This document shows, piece by piece, positions 26,134 through 38,500 of a stretch of DNA of 64,000 nucleotides. Position 1 is the stretch's first letter; every line of letters begins with the position of its first letter. A program made the translations under genes and the position numbers. The stretch is from Limonium bicolor (lineage: Eukaryota; Streptophyta; Magnoliopsida; Caryophyllales; Plumbaginaceae). Below the pieces are notes generated by a model. That model worked only from the letters and a program-made list of their open reading frames with translations, was not told the origin of the DNA and searched no databases. The stretch lies in the NCBI GenBank assembly GCA_023374045.1, contig CM041777.1, forward strand, positions 463,045,827 through 463,109,826. The letters run 5' to 3'.

Positions 26134-29100
26134 TGTAACACCCCAACTAACAACAACATACTTATCAACAAACTGCAGCGGAAAACATACCACATCACAT
26201 TACTTACTCATTGGTGTTACACGCCGTTAACCACCCACGTGGCTAACAAGGCTAACATTTACACAATTGTATCGGTCTGATGGACTAGATCCCCGAGCAA
26301 CTACATATTACCAACTCCGCTATCACTACCAACATTCATTATACAAAACCATCCAACTGTACCGAGTATTCACTACTAATGCCGAGAACAATTCGGTCTT
26401 ACTACACCTACAGATTACAAGTAATTACATCAATTACCCGTACACAATAACTACCCCGTCCTACTCTCGAACGGCTCCAGCTCCTTGTACCTGAAACAGA
26501 AAAGGAAAGAAAGGGTGGCCCCCCAGGGGGCTCAGCACCTTTGCTGGTATGGTAATCCCGCAGCCCACATGCTACCGGGCCACGCACAACTATTTGTCGT
26601 CTTAGCATGCGGTTGATTACATTTAAACCAAGCATGTACACTGTAAACACACATCACATAACATTCCACAATAATGGTCTCAACAACAGACAATACATTT
26701 GTACTTAACAATTTACTCATTGAGTTCTTCGACCCTAGAGTATTTCTCCTCTAACGGAGCTATTTCCTTAATAGACGATATACCCACTAGCCGGGTTAAT
26801 CCATAAACGTCTCTTTATACATTGGGATTCATACCCATGATCCACATACTTCACATTTAAACGATGTATAACATCACATCACAATAAACATTACTAACAT
26901 CAAGAACACATAACATAACGGGTACGGATCTCTTAGGAACCGGCCCAAACATAGTTAATACACTGGTGAGCCTAGGGAAAGATATCACCCCCATGTTAAG
27001 CTCGTTATAACAACACTCATTACCGCCCTAATAGTCGGACGAGTAACTTACCTAAAGATGGATCGGATTTGGTGACCCGAACACACCACACAAACACATG
27101 TTCCCCTAAACCGATCATAAGTCAGAATAGCTAAGCTTTGGGATAAGCTAATGGGAGATCATAACCCGTGAGGGAAACAACCATAACAGAGAGAAGGGTA
27201 AAGCTAAAAAGGATACCCACTCCCAAACAACGCGCGACCGGCCAAACCGGATTCCTCACTACTGTTAGTACATACTTACTTTTAACTTTTCGTTAGAACT
27301 CCACTACGGAGTCTATCGTACCTACACACCATACAGTATTACATTTGGGTTAAACATACAAGGGAGATCCCTACATTTACATACACATACCACACATTTA
27401 ACGCACGCATAACCGTGGTTAGAACGCCCCACAGTTCGGGTCGTTTAATCTGAATACCAAACTCTCATGTGAGCCTAGACTCAGTTAGCTAAGGTTTAAC
27501 ACTTTCGAGGTTAAATGGTATCGGAACTAAACACGCCACATATATGAATTACTATAAACTCATTACATGTTTTATCTTACAACGGGGTAAACATACAGAA
27601 AAACACATTGGCATACAAGCCGGTGTAATCCGGTAGGACACAGGTTGCAAGAAAACCATACCTGTCACCATCGTCCACTCTAACGTGTCGTCTTAAGTTC
27701 CTTGAACAGTTCTCGAACAACTGGTAACATTACATTTACTTTTATTAACATCGGGGTAACACGATTGTTTAAAGTCTAATGCTCATAACTTACCCCCGTT
27801 AACTCGTCAAATAACTTGCCATTTTTAACTTGTTTCACTTTCACATTTTACTACAACTTTTCAGCCACTTGGTTGTCTTTATAACACACCTAACATATCC
27901 TTAACATCCTTATAATATCATCTCTAACTTATCCCCATCTTTAGACATCATTTTAAATACCTAAAAACCAAGTTTATTAGTGGTCCGGGACTTGGTTCCT
28001 AACTTAGGTCCCGGACCTATACTTAACAATTCTCTCGGTTTCTTTTAATGGGGTGGTCCGGGACTTCATAAAGGTCCTAGGTCCCGGACCATTCTAGGCA
28101 AAAATTCTCGGGTAATTTAAAGAGGTTGGTCCGGGTCCTTGTACAAGACCCAAGTCCCGGACCTAAAACAATGTAAAACTCACGGGGTAATTTAGGGGTT
28201 GGTCCGGGTCCTTGTATAAGACCCAAGTCCCGGACCTAAAACCAAATGAAACTCTCGGCCTATTTTGCACTCATGGTCCGGGACATGACCCATGACCTAG
28301 GTCCCGGACCCAACCTACAGAATCGACGTACTGCATTTTTTTCTAGTCCTGCTGCTTAAGCTCTTTACACCCATCACTCGTATAAACTTCCCAGTACACT
28401 CTTATACTCAAAACTTCACCAAATATACACCACATAACAACATAGTGCACAATTTAAATTGCATAGCACTTAGGCTCTTAAAATGCATAAATCTTAAACA
28501 CTGAATTTCCCACAATATATTTGCCTTTCACCTGCAAATACACACAGCAATACATATGTCCTTTACTAGTCTCTTTAGAACATTCTCTAAGTCATTTACC
28601 ATTGGCTCTTTAGGTAGTTTCAGTAGACAAAGTACGTTCATTTTCCAAAGGAATTTTAAGCTATTTTGATTAACATAAAACATGGAGGAAACACCATTTT
28701 TCTTTGAGTTTCCTTACCTTGAAGCAAAGGAGAACAATAATATATGAAAAGATGAACTCAAGCTCCTTCCATGGAGATTCCTCTTGGCACCAAAATGGAG
28801 CTCTTGAAGATTTGAAAGGACTAAGTCGAAGAGCTTGATGAAACTAAGAGATCGGTGGTCTTAGTTTTCGATTTGGATAAGTGAGCTAGGAGTTACATGG
28901 ATTTGAAGATGGCATATGGTGCTGGTGCTGGTCGATCGTGAAAGAGAGCAGGGAAGGGGATGGCTACGTGAGACAGCAAGAGGAAATGAAGGAATGAAGA
29001 GAATTCACTGATTGCAAATGCTTTTGAAGATATTAATTGTTTACATAAAGCAAATAGTACTCTCTCTTATTTACTCACTTATTTGTTCAATCAGCTAGCA

Positions 29101-29671
29101 AGGGTGACGACTCACCACATGCAAAACCGGCCCCCATTAAACATAAGGGGTTAATTAGTCTTTATTGCTCAATTAAATTACATATGTTGACATATGTTAC
29201 AAACTAGCTTATAAAAGTCACTATTCATAATAACAAGGCACTTTGAAATGGAATTTTCGATTTCCCATTGATTTAAACTTCCAAATGTGATACTAAATAG
29301 TACACATATTAATTAAAGAGTATTGATGGACATTTAGCCATTCAAAACTCATTTACACGACAGTTACTCAAAAACGTGCTTTTTAAGGCTCCTTAAAGCA
29401 CATTTTGTGTTTTAACTTGTTTCCAAGCTCAGTTTTCTTTGGTAATTGATTTAATAGGCTCATTAATATATAAGTAAGGTCTTGGTAAGTTTATTAAGTC
29501 TTAACCAAGATTATCCCAAGCTTAGAGCATTTTTTGCCCTTTATCGCCTTTAAGGCATTTAATTGTATTTACTATTTATTAAATTGTTTATTAATGTTTC
29601 TAAGACTCTTTTTAGTCTTAATAATTTATTATTTAATATTTAAACAACTTATTAAGGTTTGGGGTATTTCA
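26134..29671 (-). repeat. Array LTR 4 (5' LTR of the array)
   Basis: 3538 bp, TG...CA, followed by the second ATTAG copy. By eye it differs from LTR 1 at about seven places. The hairpin cluster is at 27982-28310. As the 5' LTR it should carry the promoter for any array transcript. I did not identify a convincing TATA box. Confidence 0.92.
27982..28310. repeat. Five-hairpin cluster in LTR 4
   Basis: All five GTCCGGGAC palindromes are intact. Confidence 0.85.
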
Positions 29672-29676
29672 ATTAG
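29672..29676. repeat. Target-site duplication of the array, right copy (ATTAG)
   Basis: It matches 860-864 exactly and directly follows the GGGGTATTTCA terminus of LTR 4. Confidence 0.9.
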
Positions 29677-29804
29677 CTGACTAGAAACCAAATGAGTTTT
29701 GAACGCTACTAGTTAATTAATAAATTCGTAACGAGAGTTAGGATTTAGGAATTGCTAGTAAGAATCTATTTTGCAGGAGACTGATTCTAGATTTATTTAG
29801 ATCT
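29677..29804. other. Short flank between the array and the copia element
   Basis: 128 bp of AT-rich DNA, once contiguous with 1-859 on its left and with 53508 onward on its right. No feature is recognised. Confidence 0.6.
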
Positions 29805-29809
29805 GAGGT
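29805..29809. repeat. Target-site duplication of the copia element, left copy (GAGGT)
   Basis: GAGGT precedes the TGAAGGATC terminus at 29810, and the same five bases follow the far LTR at 53503-53507. Confidence 0.88.
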
Positions 29810-30627
29810 TGAAGGATCGGTTGGCTAACTCAAACCAACTCAAGGTGTGAGTCTGTGAGTTCGTTTGACTCAATCAACCTTTGTACGCAAGAACACTTAA
29901 AATGTAGAGACACTCAATCGAACTGATTGAACTGAGTGCGCGGAAGACTTAAAAGAGTTAAACGAAGAAATGATGTGAAAGATAGAAAGACTCTGTGGAG
30001 CTCAGCAAGATACACAAATAAACTATTTTATTCTCTGGTCAAAATAAAATAACTTACAAATGCCCACTAGGTAGAAGAGATCTACTTCGTGGTTTTTCAC
30101 TCACTCACCCAATACACTTTCTGATCAGCTCAATGGTAAGTGTAGCAAAACTAGGATCTTCCTAGGCAGAGTCTATCTAGATACACTAACTGATTTGGTA
30201 CGAATTCTCTTTTTGGCTTACAATGATAATTCTCTCTCTCTAACCTCTGGAATATTTCTCAATAAAAGCGTAAATGAAACTAGCTATTACAAGGCTTATT
30301 TATGCTGGCTTTAGGAGCAACGGGTTGAAGGAGTTAGTTCCGAAATTGTCGGAACTAACTTAGTGGGCAACATCCCCAGGTGGTCTTAGTCTGACTTGGG
30401 CCGCGAACTTCGGATGCGACTGGGGTGGTTGTGTGACCGTTGGAGCATTGAAGTGTTCACGAATCTGTTCCTTAGTTTTCGCAACAGCATGGAAGAGTCT
30501 GTGGTGTTTCTTCAGTTGTACGGACTCTCTTGTAGTTTGGTGCGTAACTCGTTCTTTGTGTTTGGCCGAGGACGATTGACTCTGTCGAGGTGATTGACTA
30601 TCTCTGCAACACTTTGATGTCTCAATA
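29810..30627 (-). repeat. Copia 3' LTR
   Basis: 818 bp. It ends ctcaata, where the right LTR has ctcaaca, so the TG terminus on the minus strand has mutated to TA. The TATA region is altered too: tttatgctgg where the 5' LTR has tttatactgg. Confidence 0.88.
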
Positions 30628-30642
30628 GTTTCCCCCTTGTTG
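30628..30642 (-). other. Copia polypurine tract
   Basis: Minus strand CAACAAGGGGGAAAC, abutting the 3' LTR. Confidence 0.85.
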
Positions 30643-31107
30643 CTGATGATAGCAAACCTCCGTGAATCCCGATTGAGTCAATCCTGAAAAAGAACAAAAA
30701 CACGAAGAACTAGGGGAACCAACCCTATCGAAGTTCCCCCTCAATAGTAGCATTGGAATCCAGAGACTCCATTGTGGTTCCCCCTTAATCGCTGAGAGAC
30801 TCCAGGCAAATAACATAGCAGATAGTAAGTAGGCATTTTAACGGGGCATAATATAGCATAATATATTGGAAGCAGTTAAATCACTAGACCACACAGTCTA
30901 GCAGCAGGAATTCGAAAGCAGTCCAAAAACAACAAAAGAATTGCCCGTACACCATACGGGATTCACCGCTTCCCCCTTTTGCTTTCATCAGAGGGAAGCC
31001 CATCAGTCACACAGAGTTAGTCAAAATATTCACAAACAAACCAACAAACAGTGTTTAGAACTTAAAACAACCTAAGTTCTAACACCACACACACACACAC
31101 ACCATAG
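30643..31107. other. Copia 3' untranslated internal segment
   Basis: No coding signal. It contains an (AC)n microsatellite at about 31084-31102, just past the end of the extra ORF, and a second short C-rich purine-tract complement at about 30727-30786 (ttcccccttaatc). Confidence 0.6.
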
Positions 31108-32740
31108 CTAAGGTTCGGGGATGGGGTTAATGGTAGCTTGAATGTCAAGGAGGTTGTCCTGCATGGCCGTCACAACCGTCTCAATCCCAGTGAGTCTGTC
31201 CATCATCCGCGAGTTGCTCTGAGTCAGCTCTGATGCCTATGCGAGGAGTCGCTCGACCTTCTCCAAGATTTACAGAAGAGTGTCGTGAGGGACTGCCTCT
31301 TGAGAAGTCGAAGGACCAACCGTCGTTGGAGTTGACGGTGGAGGCAGCAACTTGGATTTGTCGATGGAGGTGAGCCGGTTCAGATAGCGGAGATTGATGG
31401 TGTCTGTCTCTTCGATGGACTCCGGTGTAGATGTCGTCAGAGGTACCTGAAAGAATTTTAATATGCGAGGCAGCCAGAACACATAACCGAGGGAGTGTTT
31501 TGGGGTGTCGACAGACTGGGCCAAATGATGGAGGATTAAGTGGGCCAAATTGAGTGGGTGACGGTTTATGATGCAGTACATGATAGTCAGGTCCAGACAG
31601 TTGACCATTTGATTTCCCTCCTTTCTTGGAACAATATTTTTGATGACAAGGATGTGGAGAAGTTGGTGGAGTATCGAAAGGTCACCTCGGGGGATTGGGG
31701 AACCCCCTTTTTCTTGGAAGAGAAAAAGCGGTAGAGTTTGTTTTGTGGGACCCCGGGGATTTCTGGGAGGACTCCTTTTTCATATAACTTCAGACCAATA
31801 TGAGGGACTCCAAGAATTTTAGACAACTTCTCAAGATAAAAAAAGACGGGAGTGGAGTTTACGAATGACTGTGCGGCACCGTTTCTAATGACAAGATTTT
31901 GATAGAAGTCAAGAGACTCTTGCGGATACCACTCACTAATCTCACATAATAGATGTTTCCACCCCTGAACTTCTAACATGGTGACCAACTCCCCCATATT
32001 AGAAGATATGGCCCAAGAGAAGTCAAGAAACTTACCCTTGACAATGTTTCTCTTCGCAGCAGGATCACAGAGCATATAGCGTTGTGTGAAGGGGTCTATC
32101 TTTGCGCTGCGGCGCTGCGGTTTGGGCGGCTTCTGTGTTCTGGTGAAGGTGGCGCTGATAGATGTGTCGTGGTTGTTGGTTGGCAGTTCTTGGACTGTGG
32201 AAGACTCACCAGAACCGGAGGAGGCTGGTTGGACCTTGACCGATGATCTTAAGACGCGTTTGGCTGTGGGACGGGTTGTGGTTGTCGCCTTTCGTTTTCG
32301 TGGTTTTGGTTTCAGAGACGGTGGTGGAGTTGGGGTCACCGATTTTTCATGAGAATGTTGGGGAGTGGGTGTTGGTGATTTTTTGGGTTGAGCTTGTGGT
32401 GGTTCATGGGCTTGTTCTTCGGATGAAGGGTTTGGTTGATGAGGTGGTGGGGATGGTTGTTTGGTCTGGAGTGGGGTGATTTCTTCGACATCCGTTTCAA
32501 GAATGTCAGTCTTGCGGCGGATGGGGGTGTTGGTTGTTGGGAGGTGTCGTGGGTGGAATGAGGTAGTGTAGCGGAGTGTGTTGGGGATGAGGTGGCGGTG
32601 GTTTTCATTGGCGAGTGAGTAGTGGTGGTGACAGGGGATGGATTGGGATTTGCCATAGACTGGAGATATGCTTGAAGGCGGAGAGGGTCTTGAAAAATTT
32701 CGGCTGGGATGTTGCTGCCATTAAAGTTAATGCCCGCCAT
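31108..32740 (-). pseudogene. Copia extra 3' ORF with putative plant transposon protein domain, broken
   Basis: The frame opens at ATG 32740 (MAGINFNGSNIPAEIF) and would run about 540 codons to the stop at 31108. It shows a proline/serine/histidine-rich N-terminal third, then a basic stretch (KPKPRKRK), then a globular region. The globular part (GKFLDFSWAIS, GWKHLLCEISEWYPQESL, later INRHPLNLAHLILHHLAQ) matches the pattern of the 'putative plant transposon protein' domain that travels with Sirevirus and Ogre/Tat extra ORFs. The C-terminus after residue ~480 looks coiled-coil. Breaks: a frameshift near 32530, another near 31600-31640, and two stop codons (TAA at about 31270, TAG at about 31228). 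Role unknown. An env-like function has been suggested for some Sirevirus extra ORFs but nothing here shows it. Confidence 0.7.
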
Positions 32741-33062
32741 TGTAAAATTTGTTTTAGCTCGGGTTGAGAATGGATTGTGAGTGAGAGAGACTGAGTAGAG
32801 TGATAGGCGATATAAAGGCGGAAAAGACTGGCGGAAGTCACAGAGGTTTCGTGTGTCAGGCAAGAAAAATCAGGGGCGCGAGATTAAGGGCGGAGATTAG
32901 GCAAGGCGGGTGTGGATAGGTGACGTGTGTGTGTAGCGATAGGTACATAGATATTCAAGCAGAAACACAGTTCACAGATTCATTCATAAACAAAGACAGA
33001 CTCAGTGAGATAGAAGGGTATACCTGCTGACGATTGCGGTAGGAGCAAGGAGATGCGATCGT
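32741..33062. other. Spacer between pol and the extra ORF of the copia element
   Basis: About 320 bp with no coding signal on the element's strand. It probably serves as a leader or splice region for the extra ORF, but I see no clear acceptor. Confidence 0.4.
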
Positions 33063-33557
33063 CTAGGTAGATGGAGTCAATCCAATTGCTGATCGAAGTG
33101 CTTCAAATCGTGCTGTGAACAGAGGTTTAGTGAAGATATCTGCAAGATGATCTTCTGTGGGCACAAAGTCAAGTTGATTAAGCTTTTTCTCGACGCAGTC
33201 TTTCAAGAAATGAAAACGGATTTCAATGTGTTTGGTTCTTGAGTGTTGGACTGGATTTTCGGATATTTTGATTGTGCTTTTGTTGTCACAAAAGATTGGG
33301 ATCTGTTCTTGGGTAACATGATAATCTTGAAGTTGTTGTTTCATCCAAAGAAGTTGGGAGCAACAGGCTGCAGCAAAGACATACTCTGCCTCTGCTGTAG
33401 AGAGTGTGATAGAGTTTTGTTTTTTGGAGGACCATGAAACGAGACAAAGACCCAAGAACTGTGCATTACCTGAAGTACTCTTTCGATCTTGGAGGGAACC
33501 AGCCCAATCAGAGTCACTGTAGCCAGATAAAGAAAAGTAGCAGATTGAGGATACCAT
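33063..33557 (-). pseudogene. Copia RNase H (frameshifted relative to reverse transcriptase)
   Basis: Frame of ~164 codons with the copia RNase H signatures DSDWAG, KSTSG, STAEAEY, FCDNKSTIK and TKHIEIRFHFLKD, ending LADIFTKPL...LTPST. The catalytic acidic residues are visible. It is out of frame with the upstream reverse transcriptase; the shift lies near 33545. The terminal stop is at 33063. The domain removes the RNA strand from the RNA-DNA hybrid during reverse transcription. Confidence 0.85.
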
Positions 33558-34573
33558 AGATAGAGTGTACTTGTACCTTTGAGGTATCGAAAGGTACGTT
33601 TGACTGCTTTGAGGTGAGACTGCTTTGGCGCTGCCTGAAAGCGGGCGCAGAGACAGACTGCGTGGAGAATATCAGGGCGACTGGCAGTCAGATACAAGAG
33701 GGACCCTATCATTCCTCTATACTCTGTGGCATTGACACCGACGCCGTCGTCATCAAGATGAAGTTTGGCAGATGTGCAGCTGGGTGTTGACATGCTCTTG
33801 ACGTTTGTGAGATTGTACTTGTCAAGGAGTTCCTTGATGTACTTTTGTTGATGGATTTTAATCCCTTCCTTTTCCTGTCGAACTTGTAGTCCTAAAAAGA
33901 ACTTTAGCTCACCTAACTCATTCATGGAAAACTCTTGCTTCATAAGGTTAGCAAAATGGTCACAGAGGGTGTTACTCGTAGAACCATAGATAATATCATC
34001 AACATAAATCTGAACCAGAAGTAAGTCATGTGATGAGTGAAGAATGAATAGTATTTTATCTACGTTACCTCTAGAGAAGCCATTTTGCAAGAGATATGTA
34101 GAGAGTCTTTCATACCAAGCTCGCGGAGCCTGTTTCAGTCCGTAAAGGGCCTTACACAGCTTGTAGACGTAGTCAGGATGGACGGAGTCTGAGAATCCTG
34201 GGGGTTGCTCAACATAGACTTCTCTATCAATATAGCCATGAAGGAAGGCCGTCTTGACGTCCATTTGATATAATGTGAAACCTTTGAATGCAGCAAACAC
34301 AATTAACATGAAAATTGCTTCAAGACGAGCTACAGGTGCGAAGGTTTCATCAATCCCTTCTTCTTGATTGTAGCCCTGAACAACCAAACGAGCTTTATTC
34401 CTGAAAACTTGTCCTGCATCATCAAGTTTATTATGAAAGACCCAACGAGTACCAATGGTTTGTTGATGTGTGGGTCGAGGGACTAACTCCCAGATAGCAT
34501 GTCTTTGGAGGGAATTTAGTTCCTCCTACATAGCAGTGACCCAATCACTATCAAGAAGTGCCTCTTTGACATT
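33545..34573 (-). pseudogene. Copia reverse transcriptase (RVT_2), with in-frame stop
   Basis: The domain starts in the same frame as integrase and reads through a TAG at 34526-34528 (probably from CAG). Then follow [46 protein letters not shown] and the catalytic motif YVDD in [13 protein letters not shown]. It continues through the connection domain ([18 protein letters not shown]) to the frameshift near 33545. Catalytic aspartates are intact, but the stops and shift make the polyprotein non-functional. Confidence 0.88.
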
Positions 34574-35523
34574 TCACGGTTCGGTGCTTGAAAGAAAGGC
34601 ACCAAAGGCACATAGGTTTTGCATAGCTTGAAAGCGTGTTTGAACACCTGAATTTGGGTTGGATATTATATTTTCAGGAGGGTGAGCTGACTTTTGTTGG
34701 AACTGTCGATGGGAAGCAGAATGGGGTGTGTCTTTGTCAGAAGAGTCAAAGTTCAAGTTTTGAGGTAGGGGTGTTTCGGAGTTATTGTCGGAGTCCGTGG
34801 AGTCGGATGTATTATTTTGCTTTCCTGGGGAGTCATTAGGTGTGATGGACTCGGTGTCTTGGAGTCTACTTATAGGGACAGTGATGAAGTGTGGATCAGT
34901 GAGGAAATCGTCTGGAGCAAAGTCAAGTTGATCAGAAGATGAGCTAGCATTGTGAGACTCATCGAACCTGACATGGGGACTCTCTTCTAAACATTGAGTT
35001 CTCAGATTAATAACACGATAAGCTTTGCTTTTAGAAGAGTAGCCAAGAAATATGCCTTCATCACTCTTGGGAGAGAACTTATCCAGGTTGTCCTTACCAT
35101 TATTATGTATATAGCACTTACACCCGAAACGTCTGAGATGAACAAGATTCGGTTTGTGTTGACGGAGAAGTTCGTATGGTGTCTTGTGAAGAAATGGGTG
35201 GATCAAGGCGCGATTTAACACATAGCATGCTGTATTAATAGCCTTTGCCCAGTATGATGGGGTAAGGTGACTATCAATAAGCATGGTACGCGCCATTTCA
35301 ACCAAGGTCCTATTCTTTCGTTCAATGACTCCGTTCTGTTCTGGATTGCGTGCGGATGAGACTTGGTGATCGACTCCGTTATCCCTGCAAAACTCATCAA
35401 ACGACTTGTTGCAAAATTCAGTGCCCTGGTTTGTTCTCAGGGTTTTTAATGTAAATGAGAATTTATTGACAAGCACTTTATGGAGTTTGGCAAACTCCGT
35501 AAAGGTTTCATCCTTAGCAGACA
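34574..35523 (-). pseudogene. Copia integrase, C-terminal half (downstream of the nested insertion)
   Basis: It begins at the insertion point and carries the second and third catalytic positions of the integrase core. The usual RxDxGxEF motif reads RTNQGTEF, so the second aspartate is replaced by asparagine. The glutamate region (PEQNGVIERKNRTLVEMA) is intact. A C-terminal domain (FGCKCYIHNN, FSPKSDEGIFLGYS) and the acidic linker towards reverse transcriptase follow. A TGA at 34574-34576 closes the frame, and the following reverse transcriptase is in the same frame. Loss of an active-site aspartate suggests this copy was already decaying. Confidence 0.85.
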
Positions 35524-35528
35524 AAAAG
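35524..35528. repeat. Target-site duplication of the Tekay-like element, left copy (AAAAG)
   Basis: It directly precedes the LTR start TGTAACACC at 35529 and matches 49828-49832. Confidence 0.88.
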
Positions 35529-38500
35529 TGTAACACCCCAACCGTTAATCCTACTATTACCGTCTAATCGTCCTGTTAATCCTAAGAGTTCGCAGCGGAA
35601 ATACTACTACTTACTACGGAGGGTGAAACAATGCCGCTAACCGCCCATACGGCTAGCTAGGCTACTACTACTTACAGTGACGGTCTGATGAACATAATAT
35701 ACCGAGCTACTAACATTACTTACGAATTACAAAATACCATACATCTACTTTAAGGGACTACCGAGTATTTAGAGTATATTCAATTACATCTCCTTTCACT
35801 TTCCAAAAGAATGAGTTTCTACCAACTACCCATCTATACCCATTCACCATCCTTTCTATATCCAAAAAGGTGTACCCCATGGTACACCGGCTAATCAAAA
35901 ACTACAGCCGTGTACTACTCAGTACACCGATCACAATTCAATGTTTACAGTTCAAAAAGAAGACAAGAAATAAAACTAAGTCTTCAACAGCTCCCACCAT
36001 CTCGAGGACCTGCATTCATATTAAAAACGGTGCCCCAAGGGGCTCAGCAAAAGCTGCGCATGAACTCCGCATATACCGCGTGCTAGCTAGGGCACGCCGA
36101 CTACTTGACGTCCACTAAACATGCGGTTCATTATTTTCATACATACATGCTTTGCATACAACATCCATACATATACAATTCATTTCACAACCCAAGGCAA
36201 CAATACAAGAATCCATACATCACTTACCTTCACAAGGTTAGCCAAATTATGCATCCGGGTTAATCGGAATGCCTTTACTCTTTTACTCATTACTTACTCT
36301 TACTTACACTTACTTACTTTCATTTACTTACTTACTCATTCTTACTTACTTACTTATAATCATGTTAAGTCGGTATGACCTCCGGCCCGGGGACTACACC
36401 GTCCCACCACCGGGATTTACTTGACTCACCAATCCGGGATGCTACCCATTTAAGGGGTTTGGGCCGCGGACCAGCTTAAGAGTCAGGAATCGGATCCAAC
36501 CTCTTGTGTCTCCTCATCCTCACGCGTGGCCGAAACTATATCGGACTTCTACTCATTCCAATTTAATTACCAATTTAAGTTAGAATGGTTAGCTTGTTAG
36601 GAATAAGTTAGAAGTCCATTCACACATATACTCGGTCACATTACAATACAACATACATATACACATTCATATTCATCCATACATTTCATGAATTATACAA
36701 ACTAAGGTTTAAAGGAAATATTCACAACATACAACACTATATTTGCACAAGTAAACATGATAACTCCGATTCGTGTATTTATCTTATTTGGTGATCAATT
36801 AGCACACAACACACAAATCAGAGTAACCAAGATAGCATACGGGGCATGAGGAATTCATACCGTTCACCGTCGTACGTGATTCCGAACGTCCTTCCGGTGT
36901 CACAAATCAAATCCTAATATATACATACAACTGAATGATTAATCTATCTATCATTAACTTAATTCGATTACTCTTACGTTTCCTAAGTCGTACTTACTAA
37001 GTCTTTACATTTCTATACTTGCATTTTATTTACTTACTTTTGATTACTTAGCATTGGTTTACTTACATATATATGTACATACGCATAGGTGGGTATACAT
37101 ATATATACATATATATATATATGCTAGTTATAAGCTTACATTTTTTTTTGTAAGTTATGGGTCGTCCGACCTAGCGTCCGACCCAAGCCCTGGGTCGGAC
37201 CATTCCAGTAGAGTTCGTCCTCTGAAAATTACCCTGTCCGACCGCACTATTCCGTCCGACCCATACACCTGGGTCGGACCATTCCAGAAACTTTCAGTCC
37301 TGTGTCCAAACTCCGTCCGACCCACGTCCGACTCACCGTCTGGGTCGGACGAAGTCAGAAACTTCGCCACTAGAAAAATTTGCCTGTCCGACCCATGTCC
37401 GATCCACGGCTCTGGGTCGGACCATTATAGAAAGATTTATTTCATTGATTAAGCCCCGTCCGACCCACGTCCGACTCACCGTCTGGGTCGGACGAAGTCA
37501 GAACATGGCTACAGATTTTATTTTTCTTTCCCAATTTCACCCATTGCTTCCCCAATCTTCCTACATACATCCTAACATGTTTTGGTACAATTTAAACACT
37601 CTAAATCATGCTAATTCATTTCCTAATTCATGACACAATCCTATACTAACTTATACACACAATTTTCCTAGTTTCACTTCAACACTTACACTAGTTTCTT
37701 TCCTTATTACATTATGCTACAGATTTTAGTTCTAACTCTCTCCAACTATAGCTCCCTCTTCTAATGTCATTTTTAACACCTCTAATGCATTACAACTACC
37801 TTAACTACCTCTCCTAATATACTCTCTATCTTTCTCTATCAAAATCTGTTACAACATGTTTTTCCACCTAGCTTTTAATTCACTAAGTGTTCTAATCCTA
37901 CCTAAATTTTGACATAACCTCCCCTATATTTTTACACTCTCACCACATTGTTTTCATTCATAATCTACCTTGTCTCACCTGTTTTCAACAACCAAACATA
38001 TACAAGCTCCCATATACCATACCAATACTAAAACAACATCAAAATCCCTGCACTCAACAATCCAATCCCAACTATGTTTTAATAAGTTTTAAAATGTCTT
38101 TTAAAGGTTTCAAAATACTTATATCCTCTTATACATTACACTACTAATACATTGTCCTTTTACAATACACATTTTCATTTCAAAAATCTGTTACATTATA
38201 CATATACAAGACTACACGAAGGTGAGCATTCCTTACCTTGTTTTTCTTCTAGTTTTTCTTTCTTCTATTGCTTCTTCCTCTTTCCTTCTCTCTACCGATT
38301 TGTAATCCCAATTCCTCTAACACTACCAACATTTATATACATGCTTCAATACTAAAACAAACACTAAGTCTTATTTAAGCTTTTAATGTACATTCTAGGG
38401 TTTAGGAGTTTCCTTACCTTGTAAGAGTTTAAGTGCTGTTTGGAATGGTTCAAGAACAAGCTTTCCTACTCCTTCAACAAGCCAAAATCGGCTGGGCACA

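Larger units (their letters stand above)
865..29671 (-). mobile_element. Tandem non-autonomous LTR retrotransposon array (LTR-int-LTR-int-LTR-int-LTR)
   Basis: Four nearly identical ~3.5 kb LTRs alternate with three ~4.9 kb internal regions, repeating every ~8.4 kb. Each LTR runs TG...CA: on the plus strand TGTAACACCCCAAC to GGGGTATTTCA. Orientation is minus, because each internal region has the tRNA-iMet primer site beside its right-hand LTR and a polypurine tract beside its left-hand LTR. A single ATTAG duplication flanks the whole block. The internal regions lack any recognisable gag, protease, reverse transcriptase, RNase H or integrase, so the family is non-autonomous (LARD-like). Ends, leader and polypurine tracts resemble those of the Tekay-like element at 35529-49827, which suggests a Ty3/gypsy origin and mobilisation in trans. 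Outer LTRs differ at only about seven places by eye, so the array is young or homogenised. Unequal recombination between LTRs is the simplest origin. Confidence 0.92.

Noticed and set aside
865..29671. Array considered as satellite DNA
   Set aside because: Each period contains LTR termini, primer site and polypurine tract in order, with one outer target duplication. It is a retrotransposon array.
35870..36118. 82-codon plus frame in both Tekay-like LTRs (also 46315-46563)
   Set aside because: It is LTR sequence, antisense, with no domain. The repetition reflects LTR identity.
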